A DNA stretch of 64,000 nucleotides from Conus ventricosus (GCA_018398815.1 CM031596.1:64038699-64102698), one strand, 5' to 3'; shown: positions 1 to 11,635, numbered from the stretch's first letter. Program-made: numbers and translations. The notes: a model not told the origin generated them from the letters alone.

Positions 1-841
1 CAGCTAATTGATTCTGAATTGAACATTTTAAAGCATGGTTGTTTAAAACCAAAGCTTTCACTTCAGGAAACCATGCATTGAAGGTTATGCTTTGGAAGAG
101 TAAGGAATTTTTGAAGAGTAATGTTTCTTCAGTCAGATTTACACGTTCAGAGTGGATTCCTTCACGTATCACCGATTCAGTTGCCTTTCAGAATGAGAAT
201 TGCTTATATTCTGCATGTGAAAGGAAAGAGCAGATTCATACTTGTCTTTGAGATCAATACTGTCAGAGAGAAAACAACACTGTTTATGATGTATAAGAAA
301 GACTACTATGCAGTTAAATGGTCCCATTTATTGCCCACGTAATTTCTCTTTGATTGCAGCTTTCATGTGCATTAAGAGAAAAAAAATCTTTGCTCAATTT
401 ATGCATGATACAGTAAATGAATGGTTTTATCTTTGGCACAGTGCCATACTATGGGGTTAGAAACAGTCATATACACAAAAAAATGTTGACAACCAGTCTG
501 TTTTGGATAGTTAAAAACTAGGTTTCCAATATTGAATCCCAGTGTTTTTCAAACCAGCAGATCACAAATCATCGAAACTTCAAAAGTCCAGAATTTTGTT
601 TTGAAGAAACATACAGTTATGGTTCATACGATGGTAGAAAAAGAAGTGTGTGAAGTATAGCGCTTGCACCAAAGTGTCAGTAAAAGTTATTCTTGTTTTC
701 CGGATAAAATGCAATAAAGATAAAGAACAATGTTCGTCAAAGTAAATCAAAGTACAACCTTATTAAAAATTAATATCTCTATACACGTAAAAGAAATCAA
801 CAAGACTAAAAATCTTAGCAATTTGGAAAAAGAAAAGTTAC

Positions 842-1455
842 TGGTTCTGTTGGACAAACTAGACAAACAGATCACAGGATTGTACTGTAATCTGTTTGTC
901 TAGTTTGTCCAGATTGTACTGTAATCTGTGTGTCTAGTTTGTCCAGATTTTCCTGTAATCTGTTTGTCCAGATTGTCCTGTAATCTGTGTGTCTAGTTTG
1001 TCCAGATTGTCCTGTAATCTGTTTGTCTAGTTTGTTCAGATTGTCCTGTAATCTGTTTGTCTAGTTTGTCCGGGTTGTCCTGTAATCTGTTTGTCTAGTT
1101 TGCCCAGGTTGTCCTGTAATCTGTTTGTCTAGTTTGTCCAGGTTGTCCTGTAATTAGTTTGTCCAGATTGTCCTGTAATCTGTTTGTCTAGTTTTTTCCA
1201 GATTGTCCTGTAATCTGTTTGTCTAGTTTGTCCAGATTGTCCTGTAATCTGTTTGTCTATTTGTCCAGGTTGTCCTGTAATCTGTTTGTCTAGTTTGCCC
1301 AGGTTGTCCTGTAATCTGTTTGTCAGTTGTCCTGTAATTAGTTTGTCCAGATTGTCCTGTAATCTGTTTGTCTAGTTTTGTCCAATTGTCCTGTAATCTG
1401 TTTGTCTAGTTTGTCCAGATTGTCCTGTAATCTGTGTGTCTAGTTTGTCCAATGG
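842..1455. repeat. Minisatellite, about 30-40 bp unit
   Basis: About 16 imperfect units built on 'cctgtaatctgtttgtcta' followed by a 'gtttgtccagattgt'-like stretch. Unit length varies because some copies lack the 'tctagtttgt' segment. It sits where the other duplication copy has a different 35-bp array (4725-4935), so the locus expanded independently in the two copies. Confidence 0.9.
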
Positions 1456-1557
1456 AACCAGTAAATTTTCTTTTTGAAATTGGGTTCAGTTTCTGCCTTC
1501 GTCAACTCTGAAACATTCCTAGCAATGAATCAAGGATGCGTTGGTTCGATGTAGCTA

Positions 1558-1585
1558 CCCCCCCCCCCCCCCCCCCCCCCCCCCC
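1558..1585. repeat. Poly-C run
   Basis: An uninterrupted C homopolymer of roughly 28 bases. Its true length is unreliable in any read technology. Confidence 0.9.
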
Positions 1586-3060
1586 GCTCCATTCAACAGC
1601 ATTTTGATGATGTGTAGTAGATTGGCTGAATGACAAAACATTCAGTCACTGTCTGGTCCATTCATATCGATGATGGTTGGTGTTGTGGTTTGTGTGTAGA
1701 TCAATACATGTATGTTTCTTCATCCTACATTGCTGATCATCATAATCTGAGCGTTGTGCAAAAGGATATTGATAATGTTATGTTATTTGTTTATCTTCCC
1801 CGTTTATTATTTTTCATTTTGTTGATTCTGTTGTTTATCAATTTTTAATTTGTTGATTCTGTCTTTTATTAGTGACTTGTTGATATGTTTGTTCTGTCTT
1901 TATGTGTTTACATATCTATTGTTCTGCATCTGTACTTTAAATTGTATTGTTGAGGCAGGAATTTGTAATTTGTGTTGGCAGTTTATTTGTAAAAAGAAAT
2001 ATGTGCACATAGAATATTGTGCACATAGAATTCTATCATGTTCTAACATACTGTCAATCTTGACTGGAAAATATTGAATTGTTAATGCTACATGTTCCAC
2101 AAAATACCCTTTCAATGAATGACACATGTCCCGTCTGTGGTGTGCACAAACTTCAGGCAAAGAATGTAATTGCACCTGATATGCTAAGTTTGGGTTGCAG
2201 ACCATTACTTTGAAATTTAAGGCAAATTATATGACTCTTTCTAAACCTTTTAATGGGTTTTGAACCAATGACCTTACTCTTAAGGCAGCCAGTGTAAGTT
2301 CCCCTTGCTCCGATGCTGCAATTTGCACTCATGTCCTTGAGACTGAGGGGAGGGAAAGAAAAAAAAAGGGAAGGGAGAAAATTTAAGAAAGAAAATTGAA
2401 AGATAGATCAAACAGCTAACAGAATCTGAACTGAACATTGGAAAGCATGGTTTTTAAACCAAAGCTTTCAGGAAATCATTGAAGGTCATGCTTTGGAAGA
2501 GTTGGGAATTTTTTGGTAAGAGTAATGTTTCTTCAGTCAATTTACACGTTCAGTGTGGAATCCTTCACATATCACTGATTCAATTGCCTTTCAGAATGAG
2601 AATTGCTTATATTCTGCATGTGAAAGAAAAGAGCAGACTCATACTTGTCTTTCAAATCAATGCTGTCAGAAAGAAAAAAAAACACTGCTTATGATGCACA
2701 AGAAAGACCTCAATGCAATTAAATGGTCCCATTTTTTGCCCCTATAATTTCTCTTTGATTGCAGTTTGCATGTGCATTAAGAAAAAAAAAATTCTTTGCT
2801 CAATTTTTGGCATGTTACAGTAAATGGATGGTTTTATCTTTGCACAGTGCCATGTGATAGGGTTAAAACAACAGTCATATACACACAAAAAAAGATGACA
2901 GCCAGTCTATTTTGGATTGTTAAAAACCATGTTTCCAATGTGAAGAAGACCCAGTGTTTTTGTTTCTGTTTTGGGTTTTTGGTGTTGTTGTTGTTTTTTT
3001 TAAAGTTTCTTTCAAAGCGAGGTGACTGAAGGTGGAAATTGAAGCAAATTTTAAAAAGAA

Positions 3061-3299
3061 AAGTTCTTTGTTCCGCAAGACAAAGAAAAGTTCTTTGTTC
3101 CGCAAGACAAAGAAAAGTTCTTTGTTCCGCAAGACAAAGAAAAGTTCTTTGTTCCGCAAGACAAAGAAAAGTTCTTTGTTCCGCAAGACAAAGAAAAGTT
3201 CTTTGTTCCGCAAGACAAAGAAAAGTTCTTTGTTCCGCAAGACAAAGAAAAGTTCTTTGTTCCGCAAGACAAAGAAAAGTTCTTTGTTCCGCAAGACAA
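3061..3299. repeat. Perfect 27-bp tandem repeat of small hairpins (9 copies)
   Basis: Nine copies of a 27-base unit, essentially identical. Each unit holds 8-base inverted arms (ttctttgt / acaaagaa) around an 8-base loop (tccgcaag), plus a 3-base linker. Because 27 is a multiple of three, frames stay open on both strands (for example SSLFRKTKK repeats). Those open frames are a by-product of the periodicity and I do not call them genes. Confidence 0.95.
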
Positions 3300-3649
3300 T
3301 CCAGACAAACAGATTACAGGACGAGGCACCATGCATTTCGACCTCCTAGATTTTCTTCAGGCAAAAGAAAAAACAGTTAAGACGATGAAAATGAAGAACG
3401 AGGAACCATTCCTCTTCGACACCCATTTTGTGCCAAACATTAGAAGATAAGTTGTTGCTTGTTCTTTGTTTTCATTCTCTTAAATGTTGTTTGTTTTGCC
3501 TGAAGAAGACCCATGGGGTTTTAACGAATCGTGTTTTGTGCTGTGTCTGTCAGAATTGTCTTGTGGAACTAATAAAGTTCTCTTCTTTTTAAAATTCTAG
3601 GTCCCTGTTTTTCAAACCAGCTGATCACAAATCATCAAACTTCAAAAGT

Positions 3650-3958
3650 CCGTATGAAGTATAACACTTGCTGCAAAGTGCAGCGCTAGAAAGATAACTG
3701 TATGAAGTATAACACTTGCTGCAAAGTGCAGCGCTAGAAAGATAGCTGTATGAAGCTTAACACTTGCTGCAAAGTGCAGCGCTAGAAAGATAGCTGTATG
3801 AAGCTTAACACTTGCTGCAAAGTGCAGCGCTAGAAAGATAACTGTATGAAGCTTAACACTTGCTGCAAAGTGCAGCACTAGAAAGATAACTGTATGAAGT
3901 GTAACACTTGCTGCAAAGTGCAGCACTGGAAAGATTACTGTATGAAGTATAACACTTA
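3650..3958. repeat. 48-bp minisatellite, about 6 copies
   Basis: Units of about 48 bases beginning 'tatgaagtataacacttgc' and containing 'tgcagcgctagaaagata', with a few substitutions between copies. A single related unit sits near 650 in the other duplication copy ('gaagtatagcgcttgcacc'), so the array grew after or during duplication. A 94-codon minus-strand open frame here only reflects the 16-codon period. Confidence 0.9.
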
Positions 3959-4084
3959 CTGCAATGTATCAGTAAAAGTTATTCTCATTTTCCAGTTGAA
4001 GTGCACACACACCAAAAACAAAAACAAAGAAAAAAAAAAAAGCAGGAGGGAATGATAGAAGGGAGAAGTGGGCAGGTAGTGGGG

Positions 4085-4145
4085 TGATGAGTGGGTGTTG
4101 AGGGGGGGGGGGGGGAGGGGGGGGGGGAGGGGGGGGGAGGTGGGG
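4085..4145. repeat. G-rich simple tract
   Basis: Long G runs broken by single A bases on the plus strand. Low complexity with no other signal. Confidence 0.85.
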
Positions 4146-4724
4146 AGCTTGTGAGCAAACAATTGAATATGTGTGGCAAGGGAATGAAAGAGTAGCTCCT
4201 CATGACATTATTGTTTTGATTGTGAGGGGAGGGGGAAGGAGGAAAGTGGGTGGGGTGGGTTTGTGTGTGTTATGGATATGTCTTGCGAGGCCTTTTAGGG
4301 TTTTTTGTAGGATTTGTTATTTGGCCATAGTGGAGGGGAATGAGAGGATGGGAGGGTGGTGGTTATCATGAACTCCCCTGGCTATGATTATGTGTAATGA
4401 CTGTAAAGATTGTTGATATATAAACCCAAAATATACAACGAAAAAAATAACACCAATAATCATCAAATAATTCCAATAATCATCAATGTCAGATAAAGAT
4501 GACATCAGCCTTATGAATCATCTGTCTACAATTTTATACACATGTGAACTCGAAATATGATGAGAAGAAAAATAATCATCAAACTAAATAAAAGTATAGG
4601 AAATTGATATCTCTATAAACATAAAAGAAATCAACAAGATTAAAAATCTTAGCAGTTTAAAAAAAAAAAGTTACTGGTTGTGCTGAACAAACTAGACAAA
4701 CGTATTACAGGATTATCCTGTAAT

Positions 4725-4935
4725 CTGTTTGGCTGTATTGTCCAATGGAACCAGTAACTCTGTTTGGCTGTATTGTCCAATGGAACCAGTAACTCTGTTT
4801 GGCTGTATTGTCCGATGGAACCAGTAACTCTGTTTGGCTGTATTGTCCGATGGAACCAGTAACTCTGTTTGGCTGTATTGTCCAATGGAACCAGTAACTC
4901 TGTTTGGCTGTATTGTCCAATGGAACCAGTAACTT
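4725..4935. repeat. 35-bp minisatellite, about 6 copies
   Basis: Six near-identical units of 35 bases containing 'tttggctgtattgtccaatg' and 'gaaccagtaact'. It occupies the position of the 842-1455 array in duplication copy A but has a different unit. Confidence 0.9.
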
Positions 4936-5505
4936 TTTTATTCAAAATTTGCTTCAGTTTCTGCCTTCAATCACCTCACGTTGAAACAATCTTAGCAATG
5001 AATCAAGATGCGTTGGTTCGATATATCCCCTTCCCCTGACTCCTGCTTCCTTCAACAGCTTTTGGACGATTGTAGTGGATTGGCTGAACGACAAAATATT
5101 CAGTCACTGTCTGGTTCATTCATATCGATGATGGTTGGTGTTGTTGTGGTTTGTGTGTCGATACGTTGTATGCTTCTTCATTCTGCATTGCTGATCATCA
5201 TAATCTGAGTGTTGTACATGAGTAATGTTGATAGTGTTATGTTATTTGTTCATGTTCTTGTTTATTACTTTTTATTTTTGTTGATTATGTCTATTTTTAT
5301 TGTGTTGAGTCTGTCTTTTACTAATGACATGTTGATATGTTTTTCTGTCTTAATGTGTTTACATGTCTATTGTTCTGCGCCTGTACTTCAAATAGTATTG
5401 TTGATGCTGGAATTTGTAATTCATGTCAGCAGTTTATTTGTTAGAGAAAGAAACATTGTACACATAGAATTCTATCATGTTCTAACATACTGTCAACCCC
5501 CACCT

Positions 5506-5545
<40 letters not shown>
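5506..5545. repeat. Poly-C run
   Basis: About 37-40 C bases. The neighbouring sequence is the end of duplication copy B. Confidence 0.9.
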
Positions 5546-5548
<3 letters not shown>

Positions 5549-5610
5549 TAAATTTTTACATGCTACATGTTCCACAAAATGCCCTTTCAATGAAACTGTG
5601 GTGTGCACTT

Positions 5611-6080
5611 TGCACACGCACACACACAAAACTACAGCATGAAGGGAGCCATCCGTAGCTGATTGCTGAAGGAAATTTACTTTGATAGGGAAAGCGAAAC
5701 ATTTGCATTATAAACAAACAAACAAAAAACCCAACAACAATAAAACCCCAAAACCCAGTATTGTACTTCAATGATACACTCTCCCATGGGAAAGCATCCT
5801 AAATTTTCCACAGAGAAATCTGTTGTGACAATGAAGTAATGCAATACACCATTGGTCTGCCCCACTGTACCTAGGCCCCAGTCCTCTTCTGAGCCAGACT
5901 GTGTACATACAGCAGCTTTAAAAAGCTGGATGTTTGATGTGCACAGTACACTCCCAGTCTGCGCTTCTTTCGCTTGGCCTGAGTCCTCCTTTCAATCAGG
6001 TGGCACACATAGCCACTTTAGAGCTGGATGTTTATAAGTTCTGTGTTCCCCAGAGTTCACTGCAGAAGATTAGACTGATT

Positions 6081-6122
<42 letters not shown>

Positions 6123-6427
6123 ACCCCCTGCCCCACCTAAAGATAGTCTTATTTCACTGTTCCATTCTGTCCAGAAATAGTTAGTGGAAAAGTTTTGATT
6201 TAAAAGAAATTACAGGCGAAACAACTGAACTCTTTATTTGAATTATTAGCTTGAATGCGTTTTCACAGTTTCTAATCTACAAGCAAGTAAAGGATTTCAT
6301 AACCTAGTTTATTACGGTGATTCTTCTATCTTGGGAATAAAGGGAAAATGTAAGAGAGCAAAACAATTACTTCATTACAGTGGAATGAAGCACGAAAAAA
6401 TGAACTCAAGGTACTTATTTGTTGCAG
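5611..6427. other. No gene seen; probable intron of the CSRNP-like gene
   Basis: No coding signal is recognisable. The stretch contains a poly-C run of about 40 bases at 6082-6121 and ends in an acceptor-like 'tatttgttgcag' directly before the coding exon that starts at 6428. It may be the last intron of that gene. Confidence 0.4.
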
Positions 6428-6984
6428 GCATGGACTATAGCCCCTTCCATGTTGGGACGGAGGCCCTGAGCGAAGAGAAAGACACTCGGTACAAGCTTCG
6501 ATCGTTGAAGCTACGGCGCCGTCGCCTCCTTCTGGATCCCGGGCTAGAAGATGAAGGCGCCCCCAGTCCACAGGAACGTGAAGCCGACCTCCTCGAGCTC
6601 ACGGACATAAAGAGCTCGGCGACCCAGAGTGGATGCCAGTGTATGGGAGGGATCTGTGACGATCAGTGTGAGTGTGTCCAGGAAGGGATCTTCTGTTGTA
6701 CCAGCGGCTTCCCTTCCGGACGCATCTCCTGTATGTGCATGGAACTGGTCTCAGAAAGTGGAGCCTTCTGTAGTAATGTGGACATGACACTGGCTGCTTC
6801 TGGGGTGGAGCAGGAGGCTCATTACGACAGGACATTTGCCTTCTTGGGGAAGGAATGGTGGAATGAGTGTGAAGGAGGGAAGCTGGACACTTTGTCTGAT
6901 GATGATGATGATGATATGGACACCTCTGACAGTGATGAACAGTCTGTTGATGACGACGACGTAGTTTGGTTGAGATCTGGCTGA
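6428..6984 (+). CDS. CSRNP-like cysteine-rich acidic protein, terminal coding exon
   Basis: About 185 codons are open from a probable splice acceptor (tttgttgcag, ending 6427) to a TGA at 6982-6984. The open frame extends upstream to an ATG at 6331, but the acceptor suggests that part is intron. The protein shows a basic stretch (KLRRRRLLL), then a cysteine cluster of C-x-C-x4-C-x3-C-x-C-x6-C type around 6630-6690, further paired cysteines (SCMCM), and an acidic tail with seven aspartates in a row. Cysteine/serine-rich nuclear proteins (CSRNP/AXUD1, transcription regulators) combine a similar cysteine cluster with acidic stretches, and that is my best match; a CXC-type domain is an alternative. 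Upstream exons are not identified here. Function is inferred from composition only. Confidence 0.5.
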
Positions 6985-8690
6985 TAGATATTTCTTAATC
7001 ATTTGAATGGATTTGTACATTACTTGTAAATATTATTACACTGACCCATCTTTACTCCATACTTGTAGGGCTAGGATAGTGCAGTTGTAAACACTGTGGG
7101 GTGGGCAGTTAATGCGTATCCTGCAGTGTTAGATGCCATTAGGTCGCTGAATTTGATTTATGTATTCATTTGTTCATTAATTTTGTTCATTCTTAAACCA
7201 GATATATTTCATTGAACTTTATTTACGTAGTAGTGAAATAACTCAGCAACTTACTATACTGGATGTATTTGTTGCACTCTTATCTTGATTATGTGTTGTT
7301 GTTTTTTAAATCGGTGATATGATTGGAATAGTTTTGTGCCATTGACGTAACTGAGAGATGCTTCAGATGATGTGCAATTAATGAGTGAAGAAAAGATATC
7401 ATGTATAGAAAAATAAAAGTAATGCACTAAGGCCTTTTTTTTTTTTTTACGATATATGGAAATTGACTTGTTTTAAATTAAGAAAAATGATTATTTGAAT
7501 GTTGTCTAAGCATGCTGATTTTTTTTTTAACCCAGAAATAATGAGAACTATAACTGGAAAGGGAATGAGATATGTATTTAAATAGATTTTGTATGAATCA
7601 AAAGCAGGTTGATCTTCTTTTTTTCTTTACACTGAAGAATAAGGTTCACATCTAGTTGTTTGTAGAGATAAATCTTTTCACCCCATGTAAACTTGCCCCA
7701 TTTTTACACCTTACTTGTAAGGCTAGGATAGTGCTGTTGTAAACACTGTGGGGTTGACATTAGTGCTTATCCTGCAGTGTTGGATGCCATTAGGGGCGGT
7801 ATTTATTTGTTCATTTATTTATCGATTACTTTTTTTTTTTAACTTATTCTTGAATCAGATACATTTCATTGAGTTTCATTTACTTATACAGTGATATAGT
7901 TGGGTGCCATTGATGTGACTGAGAGATACTTCAGATGATGTGTAAAGAATGAGAGAAGAAATGATATCATGTATGTATGACAGGGGGAACAAAAAATTCG
8001 CAGAGAAATGAAAGTTGTGCAATAAGGCATTTGTGTGTGTGTGTGGTTTTTTTTTCAGTCATTACAATATGTGGAAATTGGTCTCTTTTAAGTGATGAAA
8101 AGGATTGTTTGAAAACTGAAAAGGGAATGCAATATGTATGTAAATAGATTTTATTTGAGTCCAAAGCAGATCAATCTTGTCAGTCTTGTTTTACACACAA
8201 ATATGATGAAAATGGGTTTCGAAAAAGGAAGTGGAATGTGTTTATTCATCTTTTTTTTTCTTTTTTTTTTGTGAAAACAAAAAAGAGAATGATATACAAG
8301 AAGAGAATGAAGTATGTGTGTAAGTGAATATTGAATCTTGGATGATTTTGTTTCACCTAGAAATGATGATAATGAGAAATGTAATGAAAAGGGGATGTAA
8401 TGTGTGTAAGTAGATCCCAAATATGGTAGAAAGTTGACTGTTGTTTCCCCCTTGAAATGATGAACTGGTTTAATGATGAAAATAAAGAATGTTTGCATGA
8501 TGAGACCGTGTAGACAGACTGGTTTGTGAGAGAAAGATGAAAATGAAAAAAAAAAAAAAAAACAAACAAACAAACAAACTCAACCAAACAAACAGCAAAA
8601 GAAAAAGGAAAAAAAAAATGAAAGAAAAGGAAAAAAAAGAAGAAAAAAGCCTGGGCTGAAAAAAAAAAGAAACCTGGGCTATGCTGACTT
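6985..8690 (+). repeat. Probable 3'UTR with an internal tandem duplication of about 650 bp
   Basis: The segment starting near 7045 ('ggctaggatagtgcagttg') recurs near 7720 ('ggctaggatagtgctgttg'). Similarity continues through the 'tgagagatgcttcagatga' and 'gatatcatgtat' blocks of each copy (about 7041-7440 and 7700-8035). A weaker third echo follows at 8300-8480. A polyadenylation-type AATAAA lies at 7412-7417 in the first copy. The rest is AT-rich with poly-A and poly-T tracts and no further gene. Confidence 0.65.
7412..7417 (+). promoter_or_regulatory. Candidate polyadenylation signal
   Basis: AATAAA about 430 bases downstream of the stop codon of the CSRNP-like exon, on the same strand. 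It is a plausible transcript end signal, but AT-rich sequence gives such hexamers by chance. Confidence 0.4.
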
Positions 8691-8880
8691 GAGTTAGGCC
8701 TAAGCATTGGGCAACCATCCCGTCCAGGCGCGTCCCCAGGTGGCGGATAGGGGAATGGCCTCCCCTGAAGAGGGGGGGTCTAACCGTGGATTGCTGGCTT
8801 GCCAGTGAAGAAGCAGCCGTGGACCCATGGCAGTGGTTCTTTCATAGGATGGGTTAAACTGTGACCATGAACCTGTAAAA
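8691..8880. other. GC-richer segment of unknown origin
   Basis: This stretch is distinctly more GC-rich than its surroundings (it contains 'ccaggcgcgtccccaggtgg') and has no open frame of note. It looks like a fragment of a dispersed repeat, perhaps a retroelement untranslated region, but I cannot name a family. Confidence 0.3.
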
Positions 8881-8889
8881 TACCCATGT

Positions 8890-9670
8890 GTCCTGTACTT
8901 ATTTCTGTGGTGTGTCTGCGTTTTACAGCTATTATACAGGTCTACATCAGTTTATGTTGTTTTGTTTTTTTACAGGTGTCATGCAGGTCTGTGTTTTACA
9001 GTCCTACATCAACTTTCATGATTTAAAAGCCTCTGCCATTTTCTGTCTTACGTGTATCACAGAGATCTACATCAGTTTTTTAATTTTTATTTTGCAGACA
9101 TCATGTTGGTTTCCAATGATCTTTGTTGTTTAGATGTGTCGTACAGGTCTACAGCAATTTGCTTCATAGACATCACAGAGGTTTACACGAATTTCTGTTT
9201 TGCAGGTATCATACAGGTATCCATCCACCAATTACTGTTTTGCAGGTATCATACGGATCTACACCAATTTCTGTATTTTGCTAGCATCATACAGGCATGC
9301 AACGGTTTCTATTTTGCAGGGATCATGCAGGTCTATACAGATTTCTGTGAACATGTTTCTGTTTTACAGGGTTCGTACAGGCCTACACTGATTTCTGTGA
9401 ACCGGTTTCTGTTTTACAGAGTTCATACAGGCCAACACTGATTTCTGTGAACTGGTTTTTGTTTTACAGGGTTCATACAGGTCTACACTGACATCTGTGA
9501 ACAGGTATCTGTTATACAGGGTTCATACAGGTCTACACTGATTTCTGTGAACCGGTTTCTGTTTTACAGAGTTCATACAGGCCAACACTGATTTCCGTGA
9601 ACTGGTTTCTGTTTTACAGAGTTCATACAGGCCTTCACTGATATCTGAACCGGTTTCTGTTTTACAGGGT
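8890..9670 (+). repeat. Minisatellite of splice-acceptor-like units, left part
   Basis: Imperfect 40-60 base units of the form 'tttctgttttacagg' followed by 'gttcatacaggtctacac' and 'tgatttctgtgaac'. Each unit contains a pyrimidine tract plus CAG-G, resembling a plus-strand splice acceptor. The array is interrupted at 9671 by the Polinton and resumes at 25315. A related array lies at 28370-29200. Confidence 0.85.
9666..9670. other. Target site duplication of the Polinton, left copy
   Basis: AGGGT directly precedes the element and is repeated directly after it at 25315-25319. Removing the element and one copy restores 'ttttacagggttcatacagg', which occurs in neighbouring units of the host minisatellite, so the insertion site is confirmed by sequence. 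Confidence 0.85.
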
Positions 9671-9761
9671 AGAGAACAGGAATAGGCGGCTTCAGACTCA
9701 CTTGCTACTCCACCACATTTTTGGGCGAAAGTGGCCTAAAAGCCGCCTATTCCTGTTCTCT
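9671..9761. repeat. Terminal hairpin, left
   Basis: A perfect 22-base inverted repeat (9671-9692 and 9740-9761) surrounds a 47-base centre. The outer arm begins AGAGAACAGG. The same structure is present at the right tip (25224-25314), so each element end is itself a palindrome nested in the terminal repeat. Confidence 0.95.
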
Positions 9762-9858
9762 GACAAGTACCAAAAAATAACGACCCTACAAACAAATATA
9801 CTGTGCAGGGTTATTCGTTTTTAATACTAATTTACTAAACTTTTCAGATTTCAGTTTT
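9671..9858. repeat. Polinton left terminal inverted repeat
   Basis: About 188 bases match the reverse complement of 25126-25314. The outer 91 bases are identical at both ends. The inner part differs by four transitions and one single-base indel. The minus strand here reproduces the last codons of the ATPase gene (see 24593-25198), because that gene runs into the right repeat. Confidence 0.93.
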
Positions 9859-10867
9859 CCGCGTTTTTCTGATCATTATCAATAACATCATTTTCGCGCA
9901 GACAGTCATTTTCAATACTATCATTTTTGCAGAGACAGTCACCAAACTAAAACTTAGCTGAGACACTGTGCGAACACCCTAATTAGAGGGCTTAGGGTTT
10001 GTGGCAGGCAGGAGGGCAGGTAAGCTTTTAATTGTTAGTTGCCGGCCTGCCTAAGGACTTGGCACTATCCGATTACTTACCGCGTGACTGGGCATGGCGA
10101 TTTTGAACCAACGCCAGTCTTATTAAATTAAGTGCAGGGCTTACAACGCAGCTTTGCCTCGTCATTTCCATTGCTGGTGTTGTTGAGTTGTGAAGTGGCA
10201 TGTGTTTTCTGGAGACTTTAAAACTTTGGTTGTGGATTGGGACAACTGTAGTGTGTGGACATATTTTTGCTGTGTGCGTGTTAATATTTGATATTTTTGA
10301 AAAAAAATAATGGCAGCACGCTACAAACATATATATTGTAGATAAATAAAAATACAATTTTTTTAACATAAAAAATAGCAAAAACCCCCCTCCCTGAGCA
10401 TGGCCGACTGTTGTATTTAATTTTATTTGCAGGCGTCACTTTGTGTCGACCATGCCTTCAGGGGGGAAACCCCAGGAGTATGTTTGCCCTGGGATTATTT
10501 TGGTGGTGGTGGCTGGCCTCTGGTCTGGAATGGCTGGCACCGGTCTTCATTCTGGATGGGGTGAACTTGACCCCCAAGACTCTGGTCTCACTCGAAACTC
10601 GAAACGTGTGACCAACTAATGAGGGAAGTGCAGCCCTGAACTCAGCAACCTCCAAACTCCGAAAGTGTGACGCCTGCGGTGGCCAACCGACCACCAATAG
10701 CGAGTAGTTTTGATTCTAATATTTAAGCTTACTTTTGGTGGTGGTGCAATCCACGTGTACAGGGAGACCACTCCATTACTACTTTTCGTGATGCAATCGA
10801 TAAAGCTGCGTGCGCGACCTCTAGACAGGTGGCCGCCGTGTGCAGCGCAAAGCAGGCTGTGCGCGTA

Positions 10868-11030
10868 AGTATGTGTGTGTATGTGTGTGTGCGTGCGTGC
10901 GTGTGTGCATGCGCGTACGTATGTGTGTGTGTGGTGTATGTGTGTGCGTGCGTGTGTGTGCATGCCGCGCGCGTGTGTGTGTATGCGCACGCGTACGTAT
11001 GTGCGTGTGTGTGTGTGTGTGTGCAAGCAA
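10868..11030. repeat. GT/CG-rich simple repeat
   Basis: Alternating GT with interspersed GC and AC steps. Open frames here (VCVCV or HTHTH runs) are artefacts of dinucleotide periodicity. Confidence 0.9.
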
Positions 11031-11352
11031 CGGCCAAGGCCTAACGCTCAACCTGCTACCGCCCGTGGCTGTTTAATCTGCTTAAAGCTGAAACACCAAC
11101 ACGGTACGATCATCCCGAAAGGTAAAGCCTGATACACACCCACACATACATACATCACAGCGTTCGCTCGCCGCCTGCCGTGTAATTATATGCTCCCCGT
11201 CAAACTACCGTCTCATTCTCACCTGCCGTTCTTTCTCTCTTTCTGTGTGCGTGTATGTGGGTCTGGCTCTAGCTGGCCCCCCGTAATCGGATAGTGCGTA
11301 GTCCTATCACATGATCCGCCCGGGGCCGCCGTACATGTTACATGGGTGGGCA

Positions 11353-11383
<31 letters not shown>

Positions 11384-11635
11384 GTTCTTTGATTTAACGT
11401 CTTTTCCACTTTAAAGTGATATTAGACAGTGTAACGTGTGTGTGTATGTGTGTGTGTTATCACACTGTCACCCAACGCGACAAAACACAGGGCTCACACA
11501 TAATGAGACGCAGCCAAGTTCACTGACAGTAACTCGTTCTAACATCCCAAGACTAGTTACAGCGCTTATTTCCCTTGGGCCATTTTATGGGGGTGTATCC
11601 TGTTACCACCTTTTGAACGACTTGGTTGGTAAAGG

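Larger units (their letters stand above)
1..2150. repeat. Segmental duplication, copy A
   Basis: Most of this stretch has a diverged second copy at 2413-5610. The opening 600 bases match 2413-2990. The block near 770-860 matches 4600-4700. The block 1460-2150, starting at a shared 'ccaatggaaccagtaa', matches 4917-5610. The two copies differ by many substitutions and by different internal minisatellites. I see no convincing gene in it; the short open frames lack recognisable domains and are not kept between copies. Confidence 0.8.
2413..5610. repeat. Segmental duplication, copy B
   Basis: Second copy of the block at 1-2150. It is about 1 kb longer because it contains extra material at about 3040-4590, including the 27-bp and 48-bp arrays and a G-rich tract. 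The flanking shared segments are collinear, indicating a tandem duplication followed by insertions. No supported gene lies in it. Confidence 0.8.

Noticed and set aside
3061..3299. CRISPR-like regular repeat
   Set aside because: Direct repeats are contiguous with no variable spacers, and the genome is eukaryotic.
3032..3380. Three overlapping open frames of 93-138 codons with 9-residue repeats
   Set aside because: They exist in several frames on both strands only because the 27-bp unit is a multiple of three; no start context or domain supports a protein.
5209..5658. 149-codon frame in duplication copy B
   Set aside because: It contains a poly-C-encoded proline run and is not kept in copy A.
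10073..10381. 102-codon minus-strand frame in the Polinton left arm
   Set aside because: No domain, no similarity to Polinton proteins, composition typical of non-coding DNA.
10431..10678. Possible MITE with gcaggcgtcac / gtgacgcctgc ends
   Set aside because: The inverted ends are only about 11 bases and I see no target duplication.
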